A DNA stretch of 64,000 bases, from assembly GCA_020722815.1 (NCBI GenBank), contig DYKB01000034.1, positions 1-64,000 on the forward strand. Reading direction: 5' to 3'. Position numbers and translations under genes: made by a program. This DNA comes from Caldithrix sp. (GTDB lineage: Bacteria; Zhuqueibacterota; Zhuqueibacteria; Thermofontimicrobiales; Sulfurfontimicrobiaceae). Under the pieces are notes generated by a model. It saw nothing but the letters and a program-made list of their open reading frames with translations. It was not told the DNA's origin and did no database searches. Positions 17,878 through 27,836 of the stretch are shown in pieces. The first letter of the stretch is position 1; the number at the start of each line of letters is the position of its first letter.

Positions 17878-18405
17878 ATGAAAATTCAATCCATCAAAGA
17901 TACCGAAGTTGATGAAAAGCTTGATCTGGAATTGCGGCACCTGCTTTCCACCTGTTTTATCAAAGCCGGGGATGAAATTTTTAAAATCAGAAGATTTTAT
18001 AAGGAGCCACCGGCCCATCGCTGGTATATTCGTGCGGAAGATGGCCGGCTCATCGCTCATACGGCGCTGCATGAAAAAATGGTGGAAACAGCGCAGCAAA
18101 AAATTCCCATTGGTGGCATTGCGGAGGTTTGTGTCCATCCGGAATTTCGGGGACATGGTTTTGTTCGTTCTCTTCTAAAAGCGGTTCACAACTGGTTATC
18201 CATGAATCACGTTCCGTTCGCGGTTTTATTTGGAAATCCCAAAGTCTATACTTCCAGTGGATATTTCTCCGTTTCAAATTTACATCTTCAAAAAAAATCG
18301 GAGGATGGCGATCTCCTATGGGAGCCGAAACTGGCGATGGTTTGTCGGCTTTCAGATAAAAATTGGCCTGAAGAGGTGGTTTATTTGCAGGGACCCGATT
18401 TTTAG
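17878..18405 (+). CDS. GNAT-family N-acetyltransferase
   Basis: 175 residues, single GNAT domain. AEVCVHPEFRGHGFVRSLLK (about 81-100) is the acetyl-CoA binding motif with R-G-x-G; AVLFGNPKVYTSSGYF is the typical C-terminal motif seen in the Eis-like/YhbS group. Upstream strands (HRWYIRAEDGRLIAHTALHE) fit the fold. Substrate unknown. Flanked by repeat-rich spacers on both sides, so it is probably transcribed alone. Stop codon TAG. Confidence 0.82.
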   Translation: MKIQSIKDTEVDEKLDLELRHLLSTCFIKAGDEIFKIRRFYKEPPAHRWYIRAEDGRLIAHTALHEKMVETAQQKIPIGGIAEVCVHPEFRGHGFVRSLLKAVHNWLSMNHVPFAVLFGNPKVYTSSGYFSVSNLHLQKKSEDGDLLWEPKLAMVCRLSDKNWPEEVVYLQGPDF

Positions 18406-18528
18406 GGCATGAATTACACAATCTCCTCCGCTGGTGCTTCCTTTTTCACCTCAGAAAATCAGGAAACTTATTCCCCTTCAAAGCATAAAATACACTAATT
18501 CAAACATCACGATGATGTGATTTTTATT

Positions 18529-18681
18529 GTATTCGTTTACAGGTGTGATAAACTAAACGCTTCTGTCATGCCCGTCTGTTAGCTAACGGATTATCGGCTA
18601 TCCATTTTTCCGAAGCGGTATGGATTCCCGCTAAAAATATACGGGAATGACAGATTCGACCCTCCTGTGAACGGTTACCTT
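18529..18681. repeat. Family C element (copy C1, inverted relative to C2)
   Basis: About 150 bp with terminal inverted repeats, TTCGTTTACAGG on the left and CCTGTGAACGGTTACC on the right. Contains TTCTGTCATGCCCGTCTG, GTTAGCTAACGGATTATC and ATGGATTCCCGC...CGGGAATGACAG. The same parts, in reverse, are at 40740-40893; a shorter relative is at 35128-35240. It ends about 27 bases before the PorU-like gene. Confidence 0.8.
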
Positions 18682-18707
18682 TTATTTGATTTAACATCGA
18701 GGTTCTC

Positions 18708-21700
18708 ATGACGTTTAGAACGAAGTGCTTTTTTCTGTTATTTCTGATTATTTTGCATTTAAATATATATAGCAAGAGTCGTTTGGCTGAAGAATCGATT
18801 CAGGCGCTCTGGACAACGGCGCGGCAATTGATTCTCGAATTTCAACCGGCGGAATGGATGCTGGATTCATTGAAAATCGAACAGGTTTCCTATCTTCGCG
18901 TTGATTTTTCGGGCGCACAATATGATAATGGGGAGGCCGGAGCCCCAATGGTGCCATTTACCACCACATTAATCGGCATCCCGCCGGCTGGCGAAATCAG
19001 CGTATTTGTTCAATCCTCCCAATTTCATGAGATAGATTTATTGCCCATTCCCATACCGGCATTTGTAAAAAAAGATGATTTTTCCATCCGTGAATATAAA
19101 ATCAATCCTGCATTATATAATAGAAGCGAAACGATCCCGTCGGACCTGGTACGTGTGAAAGAAACCGGCTATTTTCGTTCCCAACGCGTGGCAACGATTC
19201 AGATTAATCCGGTGCAGGCGATTTTGGGAGCGAAAAAATTAAGATTATATGATAAAATTACTGTGGCAGTGGAATTTCCAGCGACTGGTACAAGTGCCAT
19301 TCAATCGGTGGCTAATATTGAATCGGATGAATATTTTTATGAAGCGGGTTTGCTCAATTATGAACAAACGCGCAAATGGCGAATTCAATCCCGGCCGCAA
19401 CTGGCGAAATCAACTTCACGTATGGCAACTACTCAGAGGTACAAAATTCCCATTATTCGTGAGGGGATTTATCAGCTTACCGGCAGCTTTTTGAAGTCAA
19501 AAGGGATTAATCTGGCGCAAATTAGTGTGAATGACTTGAAAATATTCAATAATGGCGGCCGCGAGTTGCCCACGGATTTGAATTCCACTCGTCCCGATAG
19601 TTTGATTGAAAATGCCATTGAAGTGATCGATGGTGGGGATAACAAGTTTGATGAAGGTGATTTTGTCCTCTTCTATGGTCGACCGGTAAATTTCTTTGCG
19701 TATGATACAACGGCTGGCTTTTTTCATCACTATTCGAATCGCTATACGAAGGAGAATATTTACTGGCTCACCTGGGGTGATGGAAAAATCGGAAAACGCA
19801 TGAAATCCAAAACTTCCCTGAGTGATCCGTCACTTGCATTGCAGACCGCTTTCCAGGATTTTTATTTTCTGGAAGATGAGCGGACGAATATCTTTCATTC
19901 CGGTTCAAACTGGTTCGGAGATTATTTTAATCCTTCAAATCCCTCGCAGACATATAAAATCCTGCTGCCCGGTGCAATATCCGAAACCGATGCCCGGTTT
20001 TTTATTCAATTTTTTGGCATTTCCGAATATTATGGACGGAATCATCAATTTACGGTCACCCTCAATAATAAACGGCTGGCGAATCACACCTTTTCTGGTA
20101 TTGCGAAGATGAGTCGCTATGAAACCGTGGCGGAAAAGATTTTAATTGATGGATTGAATACCCTGGAACTGAAATATATCACCAGTGATAATTATTCAGC
20201 GAGTTTTATCGATTGGTTTGAAATTCAATACCAGCGGGCGTTCAAAGCTTCGAGTAATGAACTGTTTTTTAACGCGCCGATACAAAATACGCCTGGGCGC
20301 TATCAAATCGCTGATTTTACCAGTTCGGATATTACGGTTTATGATTTATCGGATTTTGCCAATATTCAGAAAATTTCGAATACAGTCATTTCCAATAATT
20401 CAGTAAGTTTTGCTGATTCCTGCGATCCGGTTTTGCCCAAACGATATGCGGCTTTTACCTCCAAAGGGTATCATCCAGTAACGACTTTACAAGTGGATGA
20501 AGCTTCGGATTTACGAAATCCATCCAACGGGGCACATTATATTATCATTTCGCATCAGGATTTTAAGACAGAAGCCCAGCGCCTGGCGGAACATCGGGAG
20601 AAAAATGATGGGCTGCGCTCAATCGTGGTGGATATTCAGGATGTTTTTGATGAATTTTCCTGGGGACTGGTGGATGCCGTCGCAATTCGTGATTTTCTGA
20701 AATTTGCCTATAATAATTGGTCCACTCGACCTGAATATGTCTTTTTATTTGGCGATGGCAATTATGATTATAAAAATAATCTGGGCAATAGCTATCCCTG
20801 CTGGATTCCGCCCTATGAAACCAATGAGTTGGATGAAATCGCGAGCCGGGCGATGGACGATTGGTTTACTTACCTGAGTGGCAATGATGAATATGGCGAT
20901 ATGGCCATCGGTCGGGCACCCATTCAGTCAGCGACGGACGCCAGAATTCTGGTTGATAAAATTTTAAAATATGAAAGCCATTCTTCTTATGGCGTCTGGA
21001 AAAACACCTTTACCATGCTGGCAGATGATGAATATCAGAAAGGGAAAGAAGAGACCTGGAACATCATTCACATCACCGACGCTGAAAAATTGGTGAATTA
21101 TTACCTTCCCCAGACGTTTGATGTCAAAAAAATTTATTTAACTGAATATCCAGCGGTTCAAAGCGCTTCGATTTCCGGTATTCGAAAGCCCCTGGCTGGA
21201 GAAGATTTGATTAATCAAATTAATCGCGGGAGTTTAGTAGTTAATTTTATTGGACATGGTAATGAAACCGTGTTAACGGATGAGCGGGTTTTAACGTTAT
21301 CAGAAGCCATTGAGCGGTTTGATAACGGGGATCGATTTCCTTTCTGGATAGCGGCCACCTGTGCCTGGGGGCGCTGGGATATGCCTGCGGCACAATCAAT
21401 GAGCGAACAGATATTGCTCATGGAAAATCGTGGCGCAATTGGATTATTAACGGCGACCCGTGAAGCCTATGCCCCGGAAAATGCTGCTCTCAATCAGCAG
21501 TTCTTCTATTCAGTTTTTCCAAAAGATGCCCAGGGAAAGTACTTCCACGGGGAAACGCGGCCCGTTGGCGTTGGGCTGGTACTGGCGAAAAATCGAACAC
21601 GTAGTAATTCGAATGATCAAAAATACCATATTTTGGGCGATCCAGCCATGAAACTGGCGATTCCGCAATACCGGGCCGCGATTCAGACGCTTCAACCGGA

Positions 21701-22751
21701 TACGTTGAAGGCACTTAGCAAAATCCATTTGACCGGTGCGATCTATCGGGATACTGAAAAATGGAGCGATTTTAATGGACGGGCATTTGTAACGGCGTTT
21801 GATTCGAAGAAGAAGAAAATCTATTTAACGCCTTCGGAAGCTTCGATTTATTATGAATTACCTGGCAGCCCTGTTTTTCGTGGTTCAGCGAGTGTGCGAC
21901 AGGGTGAATTTGAGATGGATTTTATCGTCCCAAAGGATATTACCTATGGTGGTTCACTGGGACGCGTGAGTGTTTATTTTGCGAATGAGTCAGTTGATGG
22001 ATCCGGGAAACAGGATTCGCTGGTAGTTGGGGGCACTGCAACCAGTATGAACGATCAGGAGGGACCTGAAATCGATGTTCGATTTAAAGGGATGAATATT
22101 GGTGATGGCGCAGTGGTTGGTCCGAAACCTGTTCTTGCCATTAATCTGGCGGATTCGATGAGCGGTATTAATATCACTGGTGAAATCGGGCATAAAATAA
22201 CGCTGATGGTGGATGAAAACAATGATTTGAAACGCGATATTACGGAATTTTTTGTATTTGATGAAAACAGTCATCTGCGCGGCGCAATTGAATTTCCACT
22301 CGCCAGTTTTCTGGGAACTTCTTCGGAAGGTTTCGATGCTTCGATTGGTCTCAAACCCGGCGAACATTCGGTGACGATAAAAGCCTGGGATAATTTTAAT
22401 AATTCCGCGCAAAAAACGATTCATTTCACCGTTATCAATGAAGGGGAGTTCAGGATCACCCAGATGCTGAACTATCCCAATCCGTTTGCGACCCAGACCG
22501 CATTTACATTTTTCATCACCCATAATGCCGAAGTTAAAATACAGATTTATACCGTCGCTGGCCGATTGATTCGAACCATTTCGGATTTTGCTGATGCCGG
22601 TTTCAATTATCACTATCAATGGGATGGTCGGGATGAAATCGGGGATCAGGTGGCGAATGGTATCTATCTCTACCGCATTAGTGCAAAGTCACTGGAGCTG
22701 AATCCTTCGAAGACGACCGAGGAGATTGGGCGGTTGGTGGTGATGCAGTAG
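18708..22751 (+). CDS. porU: C25-family peptidase, PorU-like type IX secretion sortase
   Basis: 1347 residues. Signal-anchor-like N-terminus (CFFLLFLIILHLNIYSKS), a long beta-rich N-terminal region, then a C25 (gingipain) catalytic domain from about residue 600: YIIISHQDF, YVFLFGDGNYDYKNN, catalytic His850 in NFIGHGN and catalytic Cys885 in AATCAWG. C-terminal part (from about 1258, NYPNPFATQTAFTF) is a FlgD-like/T9SS sorting domain. PorU cleaves cargo sorting domains and attaches the protein at the surface. Length and the GHG/ATCAWG motifs favour PorU over a digestive gingipain; porV is not adjacent. Stop codon TAG. Confidence 0.83.
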   Translation: MTFRTKCFFLLFLIILHLNIYSKSRLAEESIQALWTTARQLILEFQPAEWMLDSLKIEQVSYLRVDFSGAQYDNGEAGAPMVPFTTTLIGIPPAGEISVFVQSSQFHEIDLLPIPIPAFVKKDDFSIREYKINPALYNRSETIPSDLVRVKETGYFRSQRVATIQINPVQAILGAKKLRLYDKITVAVEFPATGTSAIQSVANIESDEYFYEAGLLNYEQTRKWRIQSRPQLAKSTSRMATTQRYKIPIIREGIYQLTGSFLKSKGINLAQISVNDLKIFNNGGRELPTDLNSTRPDSLIENAIEVIDGGDNKFDEGDFVLFYGRPVNFFAYDTTAGFFHHYSNRYTKENIYWLTWGDGKIGKRMKSKTSLSDPSLALQTAFQDFYFLEDERTNIFHSGSNWFGDYFNPSNPSQTYKILLPGAISETDARFFIQFFGISEYYGRNHQFTVTLNNKRLANHTFSGIAKMSRYETVAEKILIDGLNTLELKYITSDNYSASFIDWFEIQYQRAFKASSNELFFNAPIQNTPGRYQIADFTSSDITVYDLSDFANIQKISNTVISNNSVSFADSCDPVLPKRYAAFTSKGYHPVTTLQVDEASDLRNPSNGAHYIIISHQDFKTEAQRLAEHREKNDGLRSIVVDIQDVFDEFSWGLVDAVAIRDFLKFAYNNWSTRPEYVFLFGDGNYDYKNNLGNSYPCWIPPYETNELDEIASRAMDDWFTYLSGNDEYGDMAIGRAPIQSATDARILVDKILKYESHSSYGVWKNTFTMLADDEYQKGKEETWNIIHITDAEKLVNYYLPQTFDVKKIYLTEYPAVQSASISGIRKPLAGEDLINQINRGSLVVNFIGHGNETVLTDERVLTLSEAIERFDNGDRFPFWIAATCAWGRWDMPAAQSMSEQILLMENRGAIGLLTATREAYAPENAALNQQFFYSVFPKDAQGKYFHGETRPVGVGLVLAKNRTRSNSNDQKYHILGDPAMKLAIPQYRAAIQTLQPDTLKALSKIHLTGAIYRDTEKWSDFNGRAFVTAFDSKKKKIYLTPSEASIYYELPGSPVFRGSASVRQGEFEMDFIVPKDITYGGSLGRVSVYFANESVDGSGKQDSLVVGGTATSMNDQEGPEIDVRFKGMNIGDGAVVGPKPVLAINLADSMSGINITGEIGHKITLMVDENNDLKRDITEFFVFDENSHLRGAIEFPLASFLGTSSEGFDASIGLKPGEHSVTIKAWDNFNNSAQKTIHFTVINEGEFRITQMLNYPNPFATQTAFTFFITHNAEVKIQIYTVAGRLIRTISDFADAGFNYHYQWDGRDEIGDQVANGIYLYRISAKSLELNPSKTTEEIGRLVVMQ

Positions 22752-22757
22752 GATTTA

Positions 22758-22906
22758 ATAGTGTCTGTCCGAAGATACCAAAACATGCTCATTGCGAGAG
22801 GCGTTTTTTGCCGAAGCAATCCCCTTATAAAACGGCTGAGCTTGCTTCGTCGCAAAAAACGCTCTTCGCCATGATACAATGGGGGCATTGGCGGACAGAC
22901 ACTCCA
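22758..22906. repeat. Family A element, copy A4
   Basis: About 149 bp, TAGTGTCTGTCCG to GGCGGACAGACACTCC. Starts 7 bases after the porU-like stop codon, so it forms the 3' trailer of that transcript. Confidence 0.85.
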
Positions 22907-23268
22907 TAGTCATGAGTTTTAGTGGGTGTTTGAGAATTGGAAAATTGGCCGATAATAACCTTGCGAAGGTTTGGAATGACCCAATAGAGATTAAAAATAG
23001 GACCTGAAATTCTAAAAGGGAAATTTGTAAGGGTATGAATCAATGAGAGACCCCCTCCTAACTCCCCCATTTTCGCTTTTTAAAAATGGGGGAGAGACAG
23101 ATGGGGTCAATTTCCCACTGCAAGCGAGTTCTCCGAAGAAAAAACGTTTCATTTTAGAATTTCAGGTATGATATTAATTAAAAATATAATCCTACCTGTT
23201 CAAAAACCTTCGCCAGGTTAGTTCCCGTACCACCTCTAACGCTCCCGGCAATTCAATAATAGTTTGTT
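22907..23268. repeat. Composite repeat H, copy 1 (with family D inside)
   Basis: About 360 bp. Left arm GAAAATTGGCC...AACCTTGCGAAGGTT, then a family D element (about 23002-23168, ends ACCTGAAATTCTAAAA and TTTTAGAATTTCAGGT), then a right arm AAAAACCTTCG...GGTTAGTTC...GGCAATTCAAT. The same order occurs at 47812-48212. No gene in the interval 22752-23293. Confidence 0.78.
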
Positions 23269-23293
23269 CAAATTTCATCGTAATATTTTTAAT

Positions 23294-24199
23294 CTACTCT
23301 GCCGGATTCGGCACAACATAGCCGCCCCGACAACGCTTTAAATAATTGAGCGCATGAACCTGACCAGTCATCTCCAGCTCGTCCCGATAGACCGGATCAT
23401 GCCAGCCTTCAATATCAATTGAGCCCTTAAATTTGCCCCAGCGAAGCTCCGAAATTACATTCGTCCAGTCCAGATCACCAAAACCGGGTGTTCGGTGAAA
23501 GGCGAATTGTTTGGGACCATAGATACCATGGGTTCGAATCACATCCCAGTGAATCGTACAACATTTTCCGTGGAGGTGAAAAATACGGGTGACCCACTTT
23601 CGCAATTGGGGCAGCGGATCAATCAGCGCAACCATCTGGTGGGAGGGCTCCCATTGCAGTCCCAGATTTTTTTCGGGCACTGCCTGAAACATCAATTCCC
23701 ACGCATCCGGTGAATGCGCGATATTCCAGTCGCCGGTTGTCCAGTTTCCCCCCATCTGACAATTTTCAAAAGCCAGTCGAACGCCTTTGTCCAGCGCGCG
23801 GTGGCTCAGGGGTGTAAATACTTCTTTAAACCGATCGATTGATTCAGGAATTGGTTTATGACGAATGCGCCCCGTAAAGCCCGCCACAATATCTGTCCCG
23901 AAAAGATGGGCATTATCAATCAAAATCTCCCAGCCTTTACGCGTCTCATGATCCAGTGGATCATTTTCCAGCGGATTCCCATAAATCCCTAATGAACTGA
24001 TGACGGCATTACTTTCCCCAAGGATCGATTTGATTTCGGCTGCAAATTTTCTAACGTCGATGTCACCAATTTTCTGCCCGAAAGTGATGGAAAAACTTTC
24101 GAAGCCATGTTTTAAAATTTCTTGAATGTACCGGGCTCCTTTATCGGCAGGTACCAGCGTCCCGATTCGAATTGTTTCTTTTGTCTGATCTGGATTCAT
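23294..24199 (-). CDS. Sugar phosphate isomerase/epimerase (xylose isomerase-like TIM barrel)
   Basis: 301 residues, AP endonuclease 2/xylose isomerase-like barrel. Likely metal ligands and catalytic residues: Glu in LAFENCQMGGN, LQWEPSHQM, His in FHLHGK and HWDVI, and a C-terminal Glu in SIDIEGWHDP. Family members isomerise or epimerise sugars or inositols, often beside Gfo/Idh/MocA oxidoreductases; one of those lies in this window at 51.2 kb but not adjacent. Specific substrate not predictable. Confidence 0.85.
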   Translation of the reverse strand: MNPDQTKETIRIGTLVPADKGARYIQEILKHGFESFSITFGQKIGDIDVRKFAAEIKSILGESNAVISSLGIYGNPLENDPLDHETRKGWEILIDNAHLFGTDIVAGFTGRIRHKPIPESIDRFKEVFTPLSHRALDKGVRLAFENCQMGGNWTTGDWNIAHSPDAWELMFQAVPEKNLGLQWEPSHQMVALIDPLPQLRKWVTRIFHLHGKCCTIHWDVIRTHGIYGPKQFAFHRTPGFGDLDWTNVISELRWGKFKGSIDIEGWHDPVYRDELEMTGQVHALNYLKRCRGGYVVPNPAE

Positions 24200-24338
24200 T
24201 CGTAGTTCCTTTTAAGTGAGTTAATCATTTATTTCTGAAAAAATTGGTTAAATTACGTGATTCATGAAACATAATGCGTGATTTTGGGAGAATATTATAA
24301 AAATTTTTTATCGTTATCCATTTATATGATGTTTTTGT

Positions 24339-24608
24339 TACCGTACACTTTTTGATCATGCAAGTTCTGATCCCTCACCCTAACCTTCTCCCAAAGGGAG
24401 ATGGGATAGCGACGCTCTCTCCCTCTGGGCTGATCGTGTCCCACATCTTCGACTGGACACGGGGAGATGGAAAAATGGAGGGAAATTAGCGCCAACCTGG
24501 CACCTTTTGAATTCACCCCCTGGCCCCCGCGCTTGAAAAGAGAGAGGGAAAAACCGGTTTCTCCCCCTTCTCTTCTCAAGCGAAAGGGGTTGGGGGGATG
24601 AGTTCAAA
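24339..24608. repeat. Family F element, copy 1 (right end missing)
   Basis: Begins with TTACCGTACACTTTTTGATC, the same end as the F copy at 55.2 kb. Shared interior words include CCTTCTCCCAAAGGGAG, CTGGACACGGGGAGAT, CACCCCCTGGCCCCC, TCTCCCCCTTCTCTTCTC and GGGGTTGGGGGGATGAGTTC. The matching right-end inverted repeat is not found, so it is truncated. Confidence 0.78.
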
Positions 24609-24655
24609 AAAGCAACTGGCAAAAATTTGGCACTTTTTAGTGCTCTATTCCTATT

Positions 24656-24820
24656 TAGAGTCTGTCCGAAAATACCAGGACCTGTCATTACGAGGCGTTT
24701 TTTGCCGAAGCCTGTTTTTTAGGCTCGCAATCCCGTCGTTAAACAGCGGAGATTGCTTCGTCGCACCAAACGCTCCTCGCCATGACAGTTCCGGATGTGT
24801 TTTTGGACAGACACCATTTA
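24656..24820. repeat. Family A element, copy A5
   Basis: About 165 bp: TAGAGTCTGTCCG ... TTGGACAGACACCATTTA. Same internal words as A2, including GGCTCGCAATCCCGTCG and GCTTCGTCGCACC. Confidence 0.87.
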
Positions 24821-25095
24821 GAAATTGTTCCGGCCTCACGATAAGAATAGAATGTGGCCTTTTTTTAATTCAGACTTGCTAAATTTGATTTGATCCATTT
24901 TTTCGATCAATTAAGTTTGTTCCATGTAACCGCCAATTATTTAAAAACCTTACTCACCTTCGTATATTAAAACCATCTAATTCGCAATCTAATTCAAAAC
25001 GCGAAGCACAAATTGTCTTTAATTCTATAATTCGTTCTTTGAAAAACATTGGATTCTGGTATCACGGTGGAAATTTCGCGTAATAAAATAATTAA

Positions 25096-25244
25096 ATAGT
25101 GTTTGTCCGCAAACGCATCCGGTACTGTCATTGCGAGGAGCGTTTTGTGCAACGAAGCAATCTCCGATTGTTCTATGAGGGGATTGCTTCGGCAAAAAAC
25201 GCCTCGCAATGACAGGGTTTTGAATTTTCGGACAGACTCTAAAT
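25096..25244. repeat. Family A element, copy A6
   Basis: About 149 bp: TAGTGTTTGTCCGC ... TCGGACAGACTCTAAAT. Orientation opposite to A5, 275 bases away. Confidence 0.87.
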
Positions 25245-25425
25245 AATAATATGATTCAGCTAATTATAATTCAGTTGCGCGAAATTTATTCAACCTGGAA
25301 TCGAAACATGACATCCCCCCCCTTACCAAAATTTGTGTTATTTGTCAGCAGCCTTTTCACCCGGATCAGCGCACGGAGCAGCGACAAACGGTTTGTAAAC
25401 AGGCGGCCATCAGAGAAAAAACACT

Positions 25426-25614
25426 TCAGTTTAGAATTTCAGGTAATACCTGAAATTCTAAACTGAAACGTTTTTTCTTCGGAGAACTCGCTTTCAGTGG
25501 GAAATTGACCCCCTCTGTCTCTCCCCCATTTTCAAAAAGCGAAAATGGGGGAGGCAGGAGGGGGTCTCTCATTGATTCATACCCTTACAAATTTCCATTT
25601 TAGAATTTTAGGTA
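25426..25614. repeat. Family D element (D4)
   Basis: Starts with back-to-back inverted ends (CAGTTTAGAATTTCAGGT then ACCTGAAATTCTAAACTG), then CGTTTTTTCTTCGGAGAACTC, GGGAAATTGACCCCC, the CTCCCCCATTTTC hairpin, GGAGGGGGTC and the closing CCATTTTAGAATTTTAGGT. Confidence 0.82.
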
Positions 25615-25754
25615 ATAATTCAATAATTCCAAGAAACAGAATATCAAATTTATAGCACTTTTTTTTGAACATTTCCATAAAAAAATGAAGAAGCGAGAAT
25701 TTGGGTGTGAAAATTTAAGAGGAGGATTCCCTGAGTAAAATGGTGGAAATAGAA

Positions 25755-25780
25755 ATGGCCAGGAAAAACCTCCTGGCCAT
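25755..25780 (-). terminator. Probable terminator of the tldE-like gene
   Basis: Perfect 10-bp stem ATGGCCAGGA/TCCTGGCCAT with a 6-base loop, 26 bases beyond the restored stop codon of the gene (25806), followed on the minus strand by TTCTATTTCC. The T-run is weak but placement fits. Confidence 0.6.
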
Positions 25781-25805
25781 TTAAAATATTCTAAAAATTC
25801 AAAAA

Positions 25806-27127
25806 TTAAACACCGGAAACCACCACGTCATTAAAAACCAAACTTGGCATCCGAAAGGACGAATAAATCCAGGGATCATTCGCGACTTCAACGAGTTTGT
25901 GCCAGAATTTAAGATGATTATCCGCAATGTTCATCTCAGCCATGGCCTGGGTTAGCTCACCATTCCAAAGAGATGGCCATTAATTCCCACTGAAGTGTCA
26001 CCAGTTGTCGAGTCGGAATTACCACCAATAAAGCCAGTAATTAAAATTCCCCGGCCGAGGTCTTTCATAATTGCCTCAACCGAACGGGTACCGGGTGGTA
26101 TAATCAGATTTGAGGGGCCACCGGTTGTCGGCTCCCAACCGAGTTTTCGACTGTAGTACCAACTCACATAAAACTCCTTTAAAATACCGGCATCCAACAT
26201 CGTGCGTTTTTTCGCTGCAAAACCATCACCGTCGAACAGCCGACTTCCCAATCCACTTTTAATGAATGGATCGTCAATCAGCGTTAGTTTATCACTGGCA
26301 ATTTTCTGCCCCATTTTGTCCGCCAGAAACGAACGTTTCTGTTGAATATTCGATCCATAAAATCCAGCCATAAATCCACTTAAAAAGCGGGCAACGTTTT
26401 GATTCTGGATAATAACAGGAAGCGTTTCGGTTTTAATTTTCTTTGCGCCCAATAGTTTTAGCGTTTTTTCGGCTGCTTTTTTGCCAATTTCCGCAGTTGA
26501 GGGCATATTTTTTAGATTTACCGTTGTAATATAATGATAGCCATTGGGACGTCGATCCCCTTCATCCTGGGCAGTCATTTGCGCGCCGGCTGAATAGACC
26601 GTATATTCCTCAAATCTTTTAAAACCATTGCTGGTCATGGTAAAAGATTCATTTTGATTGTCATATTCACTGGCAGTTACCGAAATCACTTTGTCACCAC
26701 CCTGTGTCAGACAGGCTGATTCAATTTCCTTTACCATTTCATGCCGTTTTTCCGGTGTCATTTTGGAATAGTTGGGATCTACCTGACCCAAATCAATATC
26801 AGCACGACCTTCATAATACTTTGAATCCGGTAAAGTCCGGAAAGGATCTTCGGCTAATAATTTCGTTGTTGCCACCGCATTTTCAATAAATGTTTTTAGC
26901 GCCATTTTCCGCAAATCAGAAGTATTTTGACCTGAGTAGCGTTTATTAGCAAAAATTTCAATATACAGCCTCTTCTTGGCAGCCTCTTTAATATTTTCGG
27001 GTTTGCGTTCACGATAGGCAATTTCAACAAATCTTTCGCTATTGATACCAACTTTTGCAGCATCCGCCCCGGCCGCCTTCGCGGTTTTAATGGCCCAGGC
27101 TGCTAATTCGCGCATTTATTTATTCAT
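25806..27127 (-). pseudogene. TldE/PmbA-family protein gene, frameshifted
   Basis: TldD/TldE form a heterodimeric metalloprotease-like complex. The frame from 27115 gives 387 residues of the PmbA/TldE type (MRELAAWAIKTAKAAGADAA ... LITGFIGGNSDSTTGDTSVG) and stops at 25952 after GHLFGMVS. One base out of frame, from about 25968, the family C-terminus continues: WNGELTQAMAEMNIADNH then LKFWHKLVEVANDPWIYSSF and RMPSLVFNDVVVSGV, ending at 25808-25806. A missing T in CTCTTTGG explains the break. At the 5' end a GGAGG site serves an ATG at 27127 that reads Met-Asn-Lys-stop before the ATG at 27115. Either decay or sequence error; two defects favour decay. Confidence 0.85.
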
Positions 27128-27142
27128 GTTATCCTCCTTCTC

Positions 27143-27250
27143 TTACGCTTTGACGCCACCAACGGTCATTGATTTTACCAGCACGCTGGGCATGCCAAAA
27201 CCGACTGGCACGGACTGTCCACCTTTTAAAAGCAATCGGACAAATTTCAT
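27143..27250 (-). pseudogene. 3' remnant of tldD
   Basis: Up to 35 codons whose last 26 or so read GGQSVPVGFGMPSVLVKSMT then VGGVKA-stop, the characteristic C-terminus of TldD (GQSVPVG...P...MTVGG). The rest of tldD (about 430 codons) is absent. It sits 16 bases upstream of the tldE-like ATG, where tldD would be expected. Upstream of about 27225 the sequence instead matches the end of a ykgJ-like gene, so a deletion joined the two. Confidence 0.8.
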
Positions 27251-27786
27251 AGTTATCGATGACACTCATCGTTCACGAATTAAATCTCTTTTTATGTAAG
27301 TGAGAGAATGACTGACCATCATTTGGACGATGCTCATAGTTGGTACATAAATTATTTTCAAGAAAAGGGCAGGGCAATTTATTGAAAATCATCTTTTTTT
27401 CCCCCGAACTCATCCTCGAAACCCTTCAGTGAATTTGACTTAAATTCATTAACCGATATTTTTAATCCTTCTGTAAATTTTTCAATATCATGTTCACTTA
27501 ATAACGGTTCGTTTTTTTTACAACAATTCGCACATTGCGTGCAATCAATTTCAGGCGCGACTTTTGATATTCCTGCTGGACGATGGCATTCATAAATTGC
27601 TTGCAAAGTAAATTCAAATTGCTCAATTCGCCGACTCCGTCGGCGGCTGCGACACAGACGCAGCACTCCAGAATTGCATTTTTTAATATATTCAAAACCG
27701 ATCAAAATGTCCATAAAAAAATCATACCGCACTAAAAAATTACCCTTGAACCCTATCATATTTTTGCTTATAAGAGATGAAGTCAA
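27227..27786 (-). pseudogene. YkgJ-family cysteine-cluster protein gene, degraded
   Basis: YkgJ-type proteins carry a Cys-rich putative Zn/Fe-binding domain of unknown function. The longest frame (27379-27786) shows KVAPEIDCTQCANCCKKNEP and EKFTEGLKISVNEF, then breaks at a C5/T7 homopolymer (27394-27405 on the plus strand). In the next frame the domain resumes: MIFNKLPCPFLENNLCTNYE, HRPNDGQSFSHLHKK, then an in-frame TGA where Arg is expected, then MSVIDNYEICPIAFK before the tldD junction. So there is one frameshift, one nonsense codon and a 3' fusion. The N-terminal residues before KVAPEID are unconvincing and the true start is unknown. Confidence 0.72.
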
Positions 27787-27836
27787 TTTTTACTATTCAA
27801 GAAAATACCCAATTTCATTACAAACAGGAGTTTCTC

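Larger units (their letters stand above)
24200..25754. other. 1.5-kb gene-free stretch of stacked repeats
   Basis: Between the isomerase start and the tldE-like terminator. Contains family F copy 1, A5, A6 and D4 in order; all ORFs of 60-100 codons here are translations of repeats. The pieces at 24821-25095 and 25615-25750 show nothing recognisable. Confidence 0.6.

Noticed and set aside
24322..24688. Two overlapping leftward ORFs, with a similar one at 55245-55520
   Set aside because: They lie within family F and share peptides only because the repeat is shared.
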